Of a DNA stretch of 64,000 nucleotides, positions 30,669-42,017 are shown one piece after another. The notes under the pieces were generated by a model that had not been told where the DNA came from, did no database searches, and saw nothing but the letters and a program-made list of their open reading frames with translations. This stretch comes from Heterocephalus glaber (Eukaryota > Chordata > Mammalia > Rodentia > Bathyergidae), in NCBI RefSeq assembly GCF_000247695.1, contig NW_004624748.1, forward strand, positions 5,114,263 to 5,178,262, given 5' to 3'. The stretch's first letter is position 1. Every line of letters begins with the position of its first letter. Both the position numbers and the translations under genes were made by a program.

Positions 30669-32750
30669 AGCTGCTGGGGTGTGAGTGCGTGCTCTGGGCA
30701 CTGTTGGTGATGTGTCCAGCTTGTGGTGTACAGGCAATGTAATTCTGCAGGTAAAACCCATCTGGTGGTTTTTGTCACATCTGAGACACAGTTCTCTGTA
30801 GGAATTTATGAAGGATATATGGCTTTTCCTGAGCCCATTTTAAAAACTCGTTTCCAGATACATATACTTTAAATGTAACCTTTCTTACATGAGCTGGAAC
30901 ATTGAGAAAAATCTGAAAGTTTGGCTGCTTTTGTTTTGGGTTAGAGGCACTATGGAATTTAGAAACAGGAAGTTGGTGACAGCTCTCCTGGGTTATGCAT
31001 CACACCCCTTTGATGCCAGGATTGTTTGTGAATTGTGAGGTGACCATAGAGGTCCTACCATGAGTTACTGATGCTGACCCTTGGGCTTGGTGAAGTGCTC
31101 CATCAGCTGCCATCTAGTAACTTCCTGTGAGGGAGAAGTTAGAAGCATTCAAGGCTTTTGTTCATGTGCTTTTGCTATTGATGACTTTTTAACTTTAAGA
31201 GATGTATCAAAATAATATTCCCTTTAACATGAGTTAAACCTACTGAAATAAGTAATCATTTCTATGCCAAGATTTCTCAAGATTTAAGTAATCAAGTAAT
31301 TTAAGTAATTTATAACTGCACAAAAAGTTGATAATGAAGGAAACTGGATACAGGTGAATATTTTATAATTAGAATCTCCATTATTTATCCGATGTTGTTT
31401 CTGTTTCATTAAAATTGATATTTAGAACTAATATTTAAATTACTCCTTCACTTTTTCCCTTATAAATGGTAATTCATAAGAGGAAAAACAATGACATATA
31501 TAGTATACTCTTGCCTTTCTATTATGGATGCTCAATCATCAGGTCTGCTACATTGTGACTTGAAGAAATGGTCCTTGAAAACAACTTCCTTACACAACTT
31601 AATGGAATTTGCTTTATCTGCTTTATCTAGGCCAAACTCCATCACAAACTTACTTATTCAAAACTTTACCACCTTCCACTTTTATTTTTTTCTCTTTTTT
31701 GTATTAGGTGTACTCTGGTAAAATTTAATGTTGAAAGAGAGCTGGAAAATCATGGTTTTCCCAAAAAGGTCTTATTTAAAAGAGTTGCTCTTTTGGTCTG
31801 GTTATGAAATGTGACTGCAATTTAAGAGTGTTCACCTTTTAGTTTTATCATGTGTCCACTGAACTTGTTTTAGGAACAAAGCTTTGTCCTATTCTCCGGT
31901 TCATGAACTCATTTCCATTTGTGAGAGCTCCCTTAATATATTTTATTTCCTGCTTAGAAGTGCCCCTTCTGCACTTAGCGCCTGAATGTTCTCAGGGTCA
32001 CATTAACAACAGGGGAGAAGGTACTCTGTAGCTACTCTTGTAGCAACTGTTTTTTTAGGGGTGGGGAGGGAATGAGGCCCCAAAGATAGGAATTGTTGAT
32101 AGGCAAAATAACTGCAAACCTGAAGTCCCAGCCTTGTACTCCCTTTTCTTGACTGTATCACAAGTGACTGAAGCCCAGCGAATTATTAGAATTAGCTCTG
32201 CAACATGATAGTTATTCTTACTAGGATGGTGAATGCACATTAATTTGATAATAATAGGTAGTGTTTGTCATAGTCACTGTCCTGTAGGTTTATGATCTGA
32301 ACAAAATGAGAACTTCAGTATGTTTACTCTTGCTTACTTGGAAAAAACTTCAAAAGCACAAATTAAAGTAGCAAGATCCATATCCAGATAGTTCATTCAC
32401 TCAAAAAATATTGAGTTCCTAATATAGGTGAAGAACCACTTCTCAGATTACTGAGTAATTTGTGTATGGTAGTGAAGAGACTAAGTTCTTCAAAAAGTAC
32501 TTTTTTAAAAAACATGCACTGTCTTATTTTTCTACTTGGTTTTGTTGCTAATCATAGCAGGAGATTAAAACTGTTCTTTAATTTTTTTTATCTGATGTAA
32601 TAATGGAAACCAAAGTATTCACATTTCTTAAAATAACCCTGAATGTACTCTTGAGCTTCTTACTGGAACAATGTTTGATACTCTTGTATATACGGTGTAT
32701 TTATGTAATGTTTAGAATGACATGTTAATAAAGTAAACCATTAAGGCAGG
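30669..32750 (+). other. RCBTB1: RCBTB1 3'UTR
   Basis: About 2.1 kb of non-repetitive AT-rich sequence after the stop, ending near a canonical poly(A) signal. The absence of recognisable SINEs here, in a region otherwise full of them, fits transcribed UTR under constraint. The exact cleavage site is not visible. Confidence 0.75.
32727..32732 (+). terminator. Poly(A) signal AATAAA for RCBTB1
   Basis: AATAAA followed within 25 bases by a plausible cleavage region, at the point where unique sequence gives way to an old L1 relic. Confidence 0.65.
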
Positions 32751-32809
32751 CATATAGAGTTGTCATTCCCCTTGAAGTCAGTAGTGAGGAGCCTCAAAAA
32801 AGGAAATTT

Positions 32810-33200
32810 TGACATGGTACAACATGAATTAACTTTGTGGACATCATGCCACAAGTGAAATAAGTTGGTCAGAAAAAGACAAATGCCGAAAGCATCAAGA
32901 TCACAGAGACAGAAGGGTGACTGCCAGGAGCTGGGTGGGAGGGATTGGGATGGGGAGTTGTTTAATGGGTACAGTTTCAGTTTTGCAGGATGAAGAGTTG
33001 TTTTGAATGGACACTGGCATGTACATAATACTGTTCATTTAAAAATAGTAGAGTAGAGATAAGGGCCAGGGATTTAGCTCAGTGGTTCCACCGCCTGCCT
33101 TGCAACCGCAAGGTCCCGAGTTTAATCCCATGTACCAAAAAAAAGAAAACAGTAGAGATGATTTTCTCTTACATGTATTTTAACCACATTAAAAAAAATC
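32810..33200 (+). mobile_element. Old L1 3' tail (plus) split by an ID SINE
   Basis: 'agacaaatgccgaaagcatc', 'gtgactgccaggagctg' and 'tattttaaccacatt' are landmarks of an ancient L1 3'UTR; an ID SINE sits at 33061-33150. Confidence 0.6.
33061..33150 (+). repeat. ID-like SINE with 9-base target duplication
   Basis: agtagagat at 33052-33060 and 33151-33159 flanks the element, which splits an old L1 tail. Confidence 0.95.
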
Positions 33201-33329
33201 GGATTATTAGCTGGTATGGGGTAGAAAGAGATACTACTGTGAACATGTGAACTGCTTGATTCTCAATATACACACAAATAAATACCTCCTAAATCTTTGG
33301 ATTTAACTCCTGTTAAAAGATAGTGCAGT

Positions 33330-33490
33330 TGCTGGGTATGTAGCCCACACCTGTAATCCCAGCACTTGGGAGGCTGAGGCAGGAGGACCGCTGCAAATTC
33401 AAGACCAGCCTGGGCTACATAGTGAGTTTAAAGCCAGCCTGAACTACATTGTGAGACCCTGTCTCGAAAAAAAAAAAAAAAAAAAACAAT
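33330..33490 (+). repeat. B1-like SINE
   Basis: 'tgtaatcccagcacttggg' to a long A run, with a duplicated 'gccagcctg' block. Confidence 0.92.
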
Positions 33491-33564
33491 TGAATTGTCA
33501 CCACAGAAAAATATACCTGAATCCTTTGGGAATACTTATATATGAAAGACATCATCCTTATTCT

Positions 33565-33760
33565 TTTTTTTTAAATTTTATTTTATTGGTACATTTTAGG
33601 TATACAATATAATGACATTCATCATTGGAAATTTGCACCTTTACATAATCTCTCTTGGTTCTTATTTTTCCCCCTTCCCCTACCCTCCCTTCAACCCCTC
33701 TATCCCTCCCTATTTACAAAGACTTTGTTTCCATTTTCTCATATTAATTCCATCATTGTC
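33565..33760 (-). mobile_element. L1 3' tail (minus)
   Basis: 'tattggtacattttaggtat', 'ggaaatttgcacctttac' and the C-rich run are the reverse complement of the 3' end of the L1 at 46315-53109. Confidence 0.85.
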
Positions 33761-34681
33761 CTTATTCTTAAGGAACATATAAATTATCAGGAAAGACAAA
33801 AGGTTGGGTTATGAGTTCATGACATGACACAAAATATTTATAAAGCTTTTCAAAATAGAGAAAACTAAGTGGTGTTAATGTGACAAGCAGTTCTTCTGAA
33901 GGTGGTTTGTGCAGTACAAGAGGAAATGTATGGTGCAGTTTTACCTCATTTCCAAAAACGGGCTCAGTAGCATAAGCCAAGGTTTAGAGGTAATTTAGAG
34001 CCAAGATTTAAAACATACCATAAGCAAGTTTGTTTGGTTACAATGGAGTAAATAAGCAATACTTTTCTTATTGTTAGAAATGTTAGCAAGGTGATTTTAT
34101 TTTTTTTTACTCTTGCATATTCCCAGTTCTTATTCAAACACTCCAGTATTAAATTTTGATATTTGTTTTGAAGATGATGAATGTCCATGTAAGGAATGTG
34201 GCTTAAAAGAAATTTCTAAAGAGCAGACTGACACAAAGACAATATACTTATTTGGTATAAGTAATACATTCACTTATATATCCAAGGGCCCTTATGGGCT
34301 GGAACTACACTCAAAAGTTAGGAACTTTTATGCAGTTATTTTGTAGATATTTACTAAGGACACCAGAGGTATAGAAATATGATTGTGAGCAAAACTCAAG
34401 CCAATAGTGAATAAAACATGAATAGTTATTTTCTTTCAGAGAGCTTATGATGTGATATGAGATACAGCACTTAAAACACTGAGAAGTGATATGAAGGAAA
34501 AGGGACCTCAGATGGAATAAATGATGAGCCCTTCAGGAAGAGATGACAGAAGAAAGAAAGCAGTTAAGACAGGATAACAGGATGTACAAAGGCCCTGGGT
34601 GTGGGACCACTTGGTGTGTGACGAATCAGCTTAGATCTGAGGATAGAGGAGGATGCACCAGTAGGAAGGCACCCACAGGAT

Positions 34682-34687
34682 TTTATT
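34682..34687 (-). terminator. Candidate poly(A) signal for PHF11
   Basis: AATAAA on the minus strand about 290 bases past the PHF11 stop. A second AATAAA lies much closer to the stop, at 34944-34949. Which one is used cannot be told from sequence. Confidence 0.4.
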
Positions 34688-34977
34688 TGCAGACAGTGGG
34701 AGGATGGGAAGCCTGATCCAGTTTACTCAAGCAGACCTGAGGAACATTTTACTGGAGAGGAAAAAGTAGAAGTGAGATGATGATGGAGGCTAGAAACACC
34801 CAGTTGTGCATGAAATGTCAATTAGCAGTACCAGCTAAGTGCTCACAGGGGTGGCAGTTTGAGGCCCAGAGAGGAATGGAGGCCTGGTCCTGAAGCTGTG
34901 TGTCTTTCACACAGGATCTCACTGGCTGGAGCCTGCTTGCTGTTTTATTTGATTCCTGGCTTAGGAAATGGTGAACT

Positions 34978-35132
34978 TTAGGAAGACAGGGAGGACACTG
35001 AAGTAGTAGTTGATGTGAGGTCTCCATTTTCTTGAAAAGAGGATAGGGTATGTTTTAAGTCTTGAAGTAGCTCGATTTCTTTTTTTAGCTGCTCCAGTCT
35101 TTCTTCAGATTCATGAATTTTATTCTCTATTG
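34978..35132 (-). CDS. PHF11: PHF11 last coding exon, coiled coil and stop
   Basis: Acceptor tttcaaag, 2 bases completing Ala, then 50 codons and TAA (34980-34978). Encodes IENKIHESEERLEQLKKEIELL..., a heptad-like charged helix, then QENGDLTSTTTSVSSLSS. The Ser/Thr-rich end matches the human C-terminus in style and position. Confidence 0.93.
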
Positions 35133-35181
35133 CTTTGAAAAGAAAAAAAGTGACTTCAGATTAATTAGTAATTTAGTTAGA

Positions 35182-35267
35182 GCTGGGGATTTAGCTCGGT
35201 GGTTCCACCGCCTGCCTCACAAGTGCAAGGTCCTGAGTTTGATCCCCGGTACAAAAAAAAAAAGGCA
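35182..35267 (+). repeat. ID-like SINE with 13-base target duplication
   Basis: taatttagttaga at 35169-35181 and 35268-35280, a perfect duplication, so a young insertion. Confidence 0.97.
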
Positions 35268-35969
35268 TAATTTAGTTAGAAATAATGTAGTTTCTAGTCC
35301 CTTTTACTTGCAAGTACTGAGCCCACAATGCTTGTGCCTTAAATGCAACGAATCTGGTCTTGTGAGCAGGAACTGCTTGACTTACACCTTTGCTTCCTCC
35401 TTCTGATCCAGGATAGAATTCCAACCGTTGTCACACATGAAGCTGTAAGTCTTTACTCATTTGTGAATGCTTATAGCAGAATGAGTCCCTTTCACTTGTC
35501 TTTTAGAACCTGAGCACAGTTACTGTATAACATCCATGCTATACTATATAGATTTGTTGAGACAGAATGGCCAGGATAGCAACAATAAGGGCAAATCTTT
35601 CATAAAAATGCATCCAGTTTTTAATGTTACATAAAGGCTTTGGTTTTATTTAGAAATAGGAAAGCTTTTATTGTGGAAACTCAGTAAGACAACACTTTAT
35701 CATTAAACTTTATAGTGACTGGTACACAGTGGCACTGTAATTTTTTAAAACTTCAAAATTGAAAAGTTTACAATATAAATCTTACCTGAATATCTGTAAC
35801 TGCAGTTAATTTGAAACATCAGTAAGGCTACATTAGGCATGAGGATGAGCTATGGTATTAGAAGCTGAGCCTTTTAAACTGGTTTTCATGGACCCCAAGT
35901 ATTGCACTGCACTGCACTGCACATATATCCCCAGCGAGGCCATCAAATAGGCTTAACTTTTGTATGGTA

Positions 35970-36115
35970 GAATGGTGGCACACCCTATAATTCCAGAACT
36001 CAGGAAGTTGAGGCAGGAGGATCACTGCAAGTTTGAGGCCAACCTGGGCTACACATTGAGATCAAGGCCAGCCTGAACTACAATAGACCCTGTCTTAGAA
36101 AACCAAAAAAAAACC
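35970..36115 (+). repeat. B1-like SINE
   Basis: 'ggcacaccctataattcc' to 'accctgtctta' and an A run. Confidence 0.88.
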
Positions 36116-37233
36116 TTTATGGTGCCTTACAAAAAAGGTATGGATACTCTCATTAGCTGATAGCCCTAAGAGACTGTTAAAAGATACATTATTTTTGGTA
36201 GATTTTTAAAAATTTTTTTCAGTTGGATATAAATGTAGCCATACAAAATTCAAATAAAAATATGTAACTAAAAACCCAAATAAGAAAAGTTGTATGTTGA
36301 GACAGGGATATGAAATATTTTCTTTATAATAAAAATCTATTGTACTAATACCATGGGAAAGAACAGAGTGTAGAGAACCATGTGTGCACTCTCGGGGACC
36401 CATTCACACCAAATTCAATGTGAATCTGGCCCCCCAAACTCACTCAACAGGTGCAGTGTACAGCCCTGTATGGCAGCCTTAGCAGAGATCAGGTCAGAAT
36501 CTTAAATAAATGGAAATTTAGACCGTCTTGCAGTTTTAGGGTTGAAAAGAGGACTCAATTGTTATTTTATAGAAAGGTTAATAGAGCTCCCTCTCCCAAC
36601 CCAAACATCACTATTTCTTGTTCTACAAAAATGTCTTGGGTATTCTTGTTTTGTTTTTTCCTAATGAACTCTAGAATTAGTCAAAATGCAAACCACCCTC
36701 CCCGCCATTGGATTAGATTTGAAGATTAGTGTTGGGAGAATTGAGACTTTGCCCTTTTCATAAGTGAGGGGGAGAGAGTAAGCTGCAGGACAGTTTATCA
36801 TAGCCTCACCACTGCAGGGAGGGCAGAGAGGCTACAGGAAGCCTCCCTACCTCTGGCCTGTGCGTACTTAAGGGCCAACATAGTCTCCAATTTTGGAATT
36901 AATTTTTTGTCTCTTGTTTTTTGAGGGCTTTTTCTGATTATAAAAGTATTATGTATGTCAGATATCTGGAAAATAAAGTACTAGAAGGACAAAAGAAATC
37001 ACTATAATGCAACCACCTACAAATAACTTTTCACTATATAGTTTTTCTGTGTACATGTCTTTTCTATACATATCTTTACATTTTGTTTCTGCTGTATATG
37101 TGTCATAGTTTTGTAATGAGCTTCTTCCACTTAAACAATGAACCATTCTTCTAAAATGTTTTTATCATCTGTATAGCATCATACTATTTCAATCTAAATT
37201 ATACTTCTAAACATGCTTAGTTATAAATCTTAC

Positions 37234-37305
37234 CTGCATTAAATTTTGCAAATGTGTCTTCAAACAATCCACAGTCAAACAGTGAAGTTTCAATTTTTTC
37301 ATAGG
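37234..37305 (-). CDS. PHF11: PHF11 coding exon (SLFDCGLFEDTF)
   Basis: Acceptor cctcaag, donor gtaaga; 72 bases, first two completing Ala and the last starting the next Ala. Encodes YEKIETSLFDCGLFEDTFAKFNA, aligning with the human LFDCRLFEDTF segment. Confidence 0.93.
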
Positions 37306-37513
37306 CTTGAGGGAGAAAAACATTTCAGTATTAATTTTAATTTGTATAGGTAGAAACACCCCAGAAAATAACCCAAAATAGGGAAAAGTAAATAGAGTAG
37401 TCATCTACTGTACAAATTTAATGGTAGATTGCAGTGGCAGTGGCTTGGTAAGGAACGTGTTAGAAATGTCAACTCTTGGCATTTCTACTGAATCAGAAGC
37501 TCTGGGAGGCAGC

Positions 37514-37559
37514 TGTGTGTGTGTGTGTATGTGTGTGCATGTGTGCGCACACATGTGCA
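37514..37559. repeat. GT-rich microsatellite with an 18-bp palindrome
   Basis: Alternating purine-pyrimidine tract; 37538-37555 reads the same on both strands. Confidence 0.9.
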
Positions 37560-37569
37560 GGAATTTGTT

Positions 37570-37678
37570 TTTTGAGACAGAGTCTCACTGTAGCTCAGGT
37601 GGGCCTTGAACTCATAATCCTCCTGCCTCAGCTTCCCAAGTGCTGTAATTACAGTTGTGTACCACCATGCCTGGCTTT
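37570..37678 (-). repeat. B1-like SINE
   Basis: 'gagacagagtctcac' to 'gtaccaccatgcctggc'. Confidence 0.9.
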
Positions 37679-38449
37679 GTGTTAGCCCTCCAGGTGATTA
37701 TGAGGCACACTTAAGTTTGAGAAGTGTTAAGTCTAGAGAAAACAAATAATGTAATGAATGAGCTTTTGCAAATGTTTAGTCTTAATTTTTTGGATTTGTC
37801 CTATAGAATATAATCCCTTCCAAATAAGAATATATTTTACAAGCTATTGTCAAGCCTTACATTTCACTTATAAAATAACTATATTCATTATAAAGTTTGT
37901 AAGCTCCTACTGTAGATTAGAAGGCTAATAAACTGCTGTACACGTCTACAAAAGTGAAACATCAGCTTCCCAAAGAGCTCTTTTAAGAAAGCTGATATTT
38001 AAACATTTATTAAAACATTAAAATTACTTTTGAGTTAATGTCATTAAAAAAGGACAACTGGTTTATTACAGAATATAATTTGAGCTACATCAAGACTATA
38101 ACCTAGTGGTTCTCAGATCTTAGCAACAAATGTGCAGGTGGGTGGGGAGTGATTGTGTGGCCAAACCTAGCCCTGAATGTGCCCATTCAACTGTGGACCT
38201 CTCAGAAACACATCATAAAACTCAACATCAGGACATTTGTGACTAAACTACTGAACTGTCTACATCCTGTTAATTTGTAATAGTAAATTTGGTTAAATGA
38301 TTTTTTTTTTTTGGTTAAATGATTCTTAAAGAATGAAAGGAAGAAAAGAAAAAAGCATGAAAAGAAAATGTGTACTTTTTTTGGGCCAGTCTGTTTTACA
38401 TGTAAGTCTGTAAGAAGCCTCTATGCTTGAAATCCAGCTGTTTTAGTAC

Positions 38450-38581
38450 CTGATTCTGAAGTAGTGTCATCCAGGAGTTTTTGCTGAATCAAATGAAGTT
38501 CATCTAATATATTTTCAAATAAGTCATCAAGAAGTCCTGCTTTCTTACATTTTTTAAGAAAAGAAACCTTCATGATTGTAT
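38450..38581 (-). CDS. PHF11: PHF11 coding exon (VSFLKKCKKAGLL)
   Basis: Acceptor ttcttag, donor gtacta; 132 bases. Encodes TIMKVSFLKKCKKAGLLDD...LLDDTTSES. The FLKKCK.AGLL core and TTSES end match human PHF11. The flanking intron 37306-38449 holds a B1 SINE and a GT-rich palindrome. Confidence 0.94.
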
Positions 38582-39219
38582 CTAAGAATAAAGAAAACAT
38601 TTTTAGAAGGAAAGCCTTAGGGTAGCTAGTCATACCACTTTATGGTTACTCCTTCCGATTTTGCATAGCGGTAGATGACCATAATTAGTAAGATAACACC
38701 TTTGCCTTTTCTGTTAATTGTAGTTTCATCGTATCTCAGTTTTTTCTAACTGAAACAGTTGAATGAAAGTTACAAAAAATGAAAATAAAACTTTGCTTAC
38801 AGTAACTTTATGAATTAATGGAATTTTCTAAAATTTATTTTCAATCCTTAAAATGACAGCCCCTGTCATTTTTTGGTCAGCTATATATTGTTACTGAATG
38901 TATTTCCTTAAAGAACAGAAAGCTATACCTGTCACAGTGTGAGGGGTAGCACATCACTGAATTCTGAGCTCAGGCAAGTCTAGCTGCTTCTTGTCAAGAA
39001 GTGTATCTTCAAATTGAGAAACAAACGAACATTCCAACCTAAGTTATTTTGATGTGGTGGGATTCTGATATAGTGGATACTTATGATAAATATTTATACT
39101 CTTTCTACTACAAGTCTAGAAGAATAAACAGTAACATGTGATACTAATTTTTAAATACATGGGTCAGCATTTTATAACATTTTCATAAGGCCATGTTATA
39201 CCCATCACTGAGACCAAAC

Positions 39220-39286
39220 CTGTGTGATTGCCAGGCTCATCCTTCATTTGTCTTTCAGAACTATCCAACAGCATTGTCTCATTGGG
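39220..39286 (-). CDS. PHF11: PHF11 coding exon (67 bp, weak donor)
   Basis: Acceptor tctcctag, 22 codons PNETMLLDSSERQMKDEPGNHT plus one base of Asp. The donor is gtttgg, which keeps GT but lacks the usual purine-A-G, so it is weak. Phase fits both neighbours. Intron 38582-39219 shows nothing recognised. Confidence 0.88.
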
Positions 39287-39484
39287 CTAGGAGAGAAAAA
39301 TTAAGATTACCTCATAATTAATGGAGGCATTCAATATTACATAAAGTAAAAACCAATCTTTTGTTGTGTATAATTAATTGATATGCCTTAAGGTAAAAAG
39401 TATGCCTCCTATTCTTTTGCATGTTTCATATAACAAAATATCAAGAAGTATTTGAGAAACATCCTTTATTGTTCTTGGGGGTTT

Positions 39485-39597
39485 TTGTTTGTTTTCATTA
39501 GAGAATGTCTCTGTATGATGTGCTGGGTTCAAGTGATCCTCCTGCCTGAACCTCCCCATTGCTGGAATTATAGGTGTGCATCACCATGCCTGGCTTG
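39485..39597 (-). repeat. B1-like SINE
   Basis: 'gtgatcctcctgcctgaacc' to 'caccatgcctggc'; flanked by 'tttgagaaacatc' and 'cttgagaaacatc', a target duplication. Confidence 0.88.
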
Positions 39598-40104
39598 AGA
39601 AACATCTCTTGAAACAGAAGAGGTGGAGATTAGTGGCTCATGTTAGCGTATATGAACTGATATAAATGCTGCTACAGATCCCCTCCAATATTTTCATACA
39701 CTGTATACACATAATCCAGAAAAATCATGGCATTTACATACAGTACTAGGTCAATTGTGAATCATGCAGTTGGGAAGCACTTGGCTATCTGACGATGCTC
39801 ACCTGTACCCTCAGTCCATTTTAGGGCCTTAAGTACCCTGTAAGGACAAATGCTCTAACTTGGAACAGAGGATACTTCGTAGGAGCTGTGGGAATAATGT
39901 AACCTCCCGAACTTCCAATTACTCTCATTACTTATCTCATTTTGGTTCTATCATCTAGGAATTACCTTCCTGAATATGGGGCTCTTTCCAAAAGGGTATC
40001 TTTAGGAGCAGTCTCAGCTCGGGGCAAAGAACACAAATGAAGGATATCTATTCCAGTGATTTGGGAAGTACATTTCTCCTGAAACTCAGAATGTTTAAGG
40101 ACTC

Positions 40105-40285
40105 TGAGCTGGGTGTGGTGGTGCATGCCTGTAATCCTAGCACTCTGGGAGGCTGAGGAAGGAGAATTTCAAGCTCTAGCCCAGCCTGGACAACTTAGAC
40201 CCTCTCAAAAAATTAAAGAGCTGGGGATGTAGCTTAGGGTGAATGCCCTGGGTTCAACCCCCAGTATCCCCACCCACACAAAGAT
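40105..40285 (+). repeat. B1-ID dimeric SINE
   Basis: B1 part to 'gaccctctcaaaaaatt', then 'gagctggggatgtagctta' and 'gttcaacccccagta'. Confidence 0.85.
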
Positions 40286-40331
40286 TCTGTATGAAGAAAC
40301 TTAAAGCTACAAGAAAATTAAGTCAAATTAC

Positions 40332-40399
40332 CAGTGCATGAAGGCTTGTTGAGAGACGTTTTTTCCTTCCTCTTTTTCTTTGCACTTTTGAACAGTCAG
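40332..40399 (-). CDS. PHF11: PHF11 coding exon (basic KRKRGRKK segment)
   Basis: Acceptor tttttag, donor gtaatt; 2 bases complete Ala, then 22 codons DCSKVQRKRGRKKRLSTSLHAL. The RKRGRKKR cluster is the likely nuclear-localisation segment and matches the human KRKRGRKK position. The neighbouring intron 39287-40331 carries two B1-type elements, one with an ID tail. Confidence 0.92.
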
Positions 40400-40689
40400 C
40401 TAAAAATATAAATCATTTAAAAGTTGGATATATAAAGGAAAAGATTAGTTTGAGAACATAAAAATATAAAATGCTAATATGCCAAAGGATTTTAAGACAA
40501 AAAAATGGCAAACTAAGCATTTGTAACACATTGATAGTAGATTAAAAGATCTTATAAGTTGATTTAAAAAAAATAGATGAGTAGAAAATGGGCAGATAGG
40601 GAACTCTAGGGAGACCGCTCATTGAATAGAAAATGAAACTGAGTCACTGAAAAACAAATATAATTGGTGAAAAGATCTGGAATGCACTA

Positions 40690-41190
40690 AGAAGTTTTCA
40701 CACATCATACTGATAAAGATAACATTTGCAGACAATTGAGTAATTGTACTGATGTTGCAGTCTCTTTGGAAAATAATTAGCCAGTAGTTACCAGAGTTTC
40801 ATTAATTATATTCTTTGACCATACAATTTTACTTACGCATTTTTACTTAACAGTATAGTTACATAAAGGCACAGAGATGTATAGAGAACAATGTTAACCA
40901 CTATGTTAAATGTAATAGAAAATTGGAGAGAATATAGATGTCCGTCAAGCAGAGAATAGTCCAACTGTGCTATAGCTATACCCTGGTGTATTATATGGCC
41001 TTTTAATAAATGAGGTTCATTCGACCTCCACTGATGTGGAAGAATCTTTAAGATGCAGCAAGTGGAAATAGCAAAGTATACCAGTATGTTTAAATACAGA
41101 AAATTTGTGGAAGAATTCAAAATAAACAATAGAAGCAGTTTCCTCCTGGGAAATGATTCATTTTAGAACAATGTAATAATCTTTTTTTCT
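40690..41190 (+). mobile_element. Old L1-like ORF2 3' segment (plus)
   Basis: Reads like the decayed C-terminal ORF2 and 3'UTR of an ancient L1 ('tctttggaaaataattag', 'gagagaatatagatgtcc', 'ggtgtattatatggcc'). Confidence 0.5.
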
Positions 41191-41278
41191 TCATTTTTTG
41201 GTGGTGCTGAACACTGAACCCAGAGCCTTGTACATGTTTAGCATGTGCTATACTACTAAGCCACACCTCCAGCCCCCA
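41190..41278 (-). repeat. ID-like SINE
   Basis: 'gtggtgctgaacactgaacc' to 'cctccagcccc'; 'gtaataatctt' before and 'aataatctgc' after. Confidence 0.85.
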
Positions 41279-41970
41279 AATAATCTGCTTTTTAAAACTA
41301 AATGCGTTATTGTCATGATTCTCTTTGCCAGCAAACACTGATTGAGAACATTTTTTTTTAATGATATCTCCCAATTAGTTAAAAAGGTAGTTTCTTAAAT
41401 AATGTTTAGAGAGTACTGTATGCCAACATGAAATGCATTTGGGATAACAACAGAACTAAATCTTTTTCCAAAGAGGTCCTGGCTCCAATTCACATTTAGT
41501 GATGATAAAACACTGCTGTTCCAGAAGTACACTGAGGCCACTCATACACAGATATACATCCCATGACTCATTAGCCAAGATGTAATCTACCTTAATTAAA
41601 ATGAAGTGCATACCATACATTCTTAGGGAGTTTTTATCAGCACTTTATAATTTTTATCTCCTGAAAATTTAACTATTACTGTAGAAGGAAAACAATCACA
41701 AAAGTCAAAGCTTCTTAGTGTCTTAGTTTGGTCCTATAATGAGGATGGAATATACCAGTGAATGGCCAAGAGAACAGGTCTAGTTCACCAAAAAGAAAAA
41801 CTTGGCAATTATATCACATAATGCACAAAGAAACTGATAATCTGATAGGTATGTAAAATTTTAAGTCAATTTGTATTTTAACTCTACGAGGCTAATAAAT
41901 CAGACATTCCATGTCTTATTTAAATGTTTAGTTTTCTTTAAACATGCTATATGAAATTTGAGAGACTTAC

Positions 41971-42017
41971 CACTTTGAGTGATGGCTGATTTTGGAGCAT
42001 GCTGTTGGCATAACAAT
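41971..42017 (-). CDS. PHF11: PHF11 coding exon (end of ePHD, LLCQQHA)
   Basis: Acceptor ttttcag, donor gtaagt; 47 bases. Encodes LLCQQHAPKSAITQS. The CxxH pair supplies the last zinc ligands of the extended PHD finger. Confidence 0.94.

Larger units (their letters stand above)
32750..34680. other. Convergent intergenic region RCBTB1/PHF11
   Basis: Roughly 2 kb between the two inferred transcript ends. It contains an old L1 tail, an ID SINE with clear target duplication, a B1 SINE and an antisense L1 3' tail. Nothing recognised in 33760-34680. Confidence 0.6.
35133..37233 (-). other. PHF11 intron
   Basis: Contains an ID SINE with a 13-base target duplication, a B1 SINE, and at about 36900-37150 an old repeat-like stretch (resembling an ancient L1 3' end) that I cannot assign firmly. 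Nothing recognised in 35290-35960 or 36120-36890. Confidence 0.55.
40400..41970 (-). other. PHF11 intron
   Basis: Contains an old L1-like ORF2 3' segment (about 40690-41190, plus orientation) ended by a reverse ID SINE. Nothing recognised in 41280-41965. Confidence 0.5.

Noticed and set aside
33061..33143. tRNA gene (A-box and B-box present)
   Set aside because: These and dozens of similar blocks are ID-type SINEs: they lack tRNA arms, carry A tails, and show target duplications.
35905..35925. (GCACT)n short tandem repeat
   Set aside because: Only about three units; not informative.
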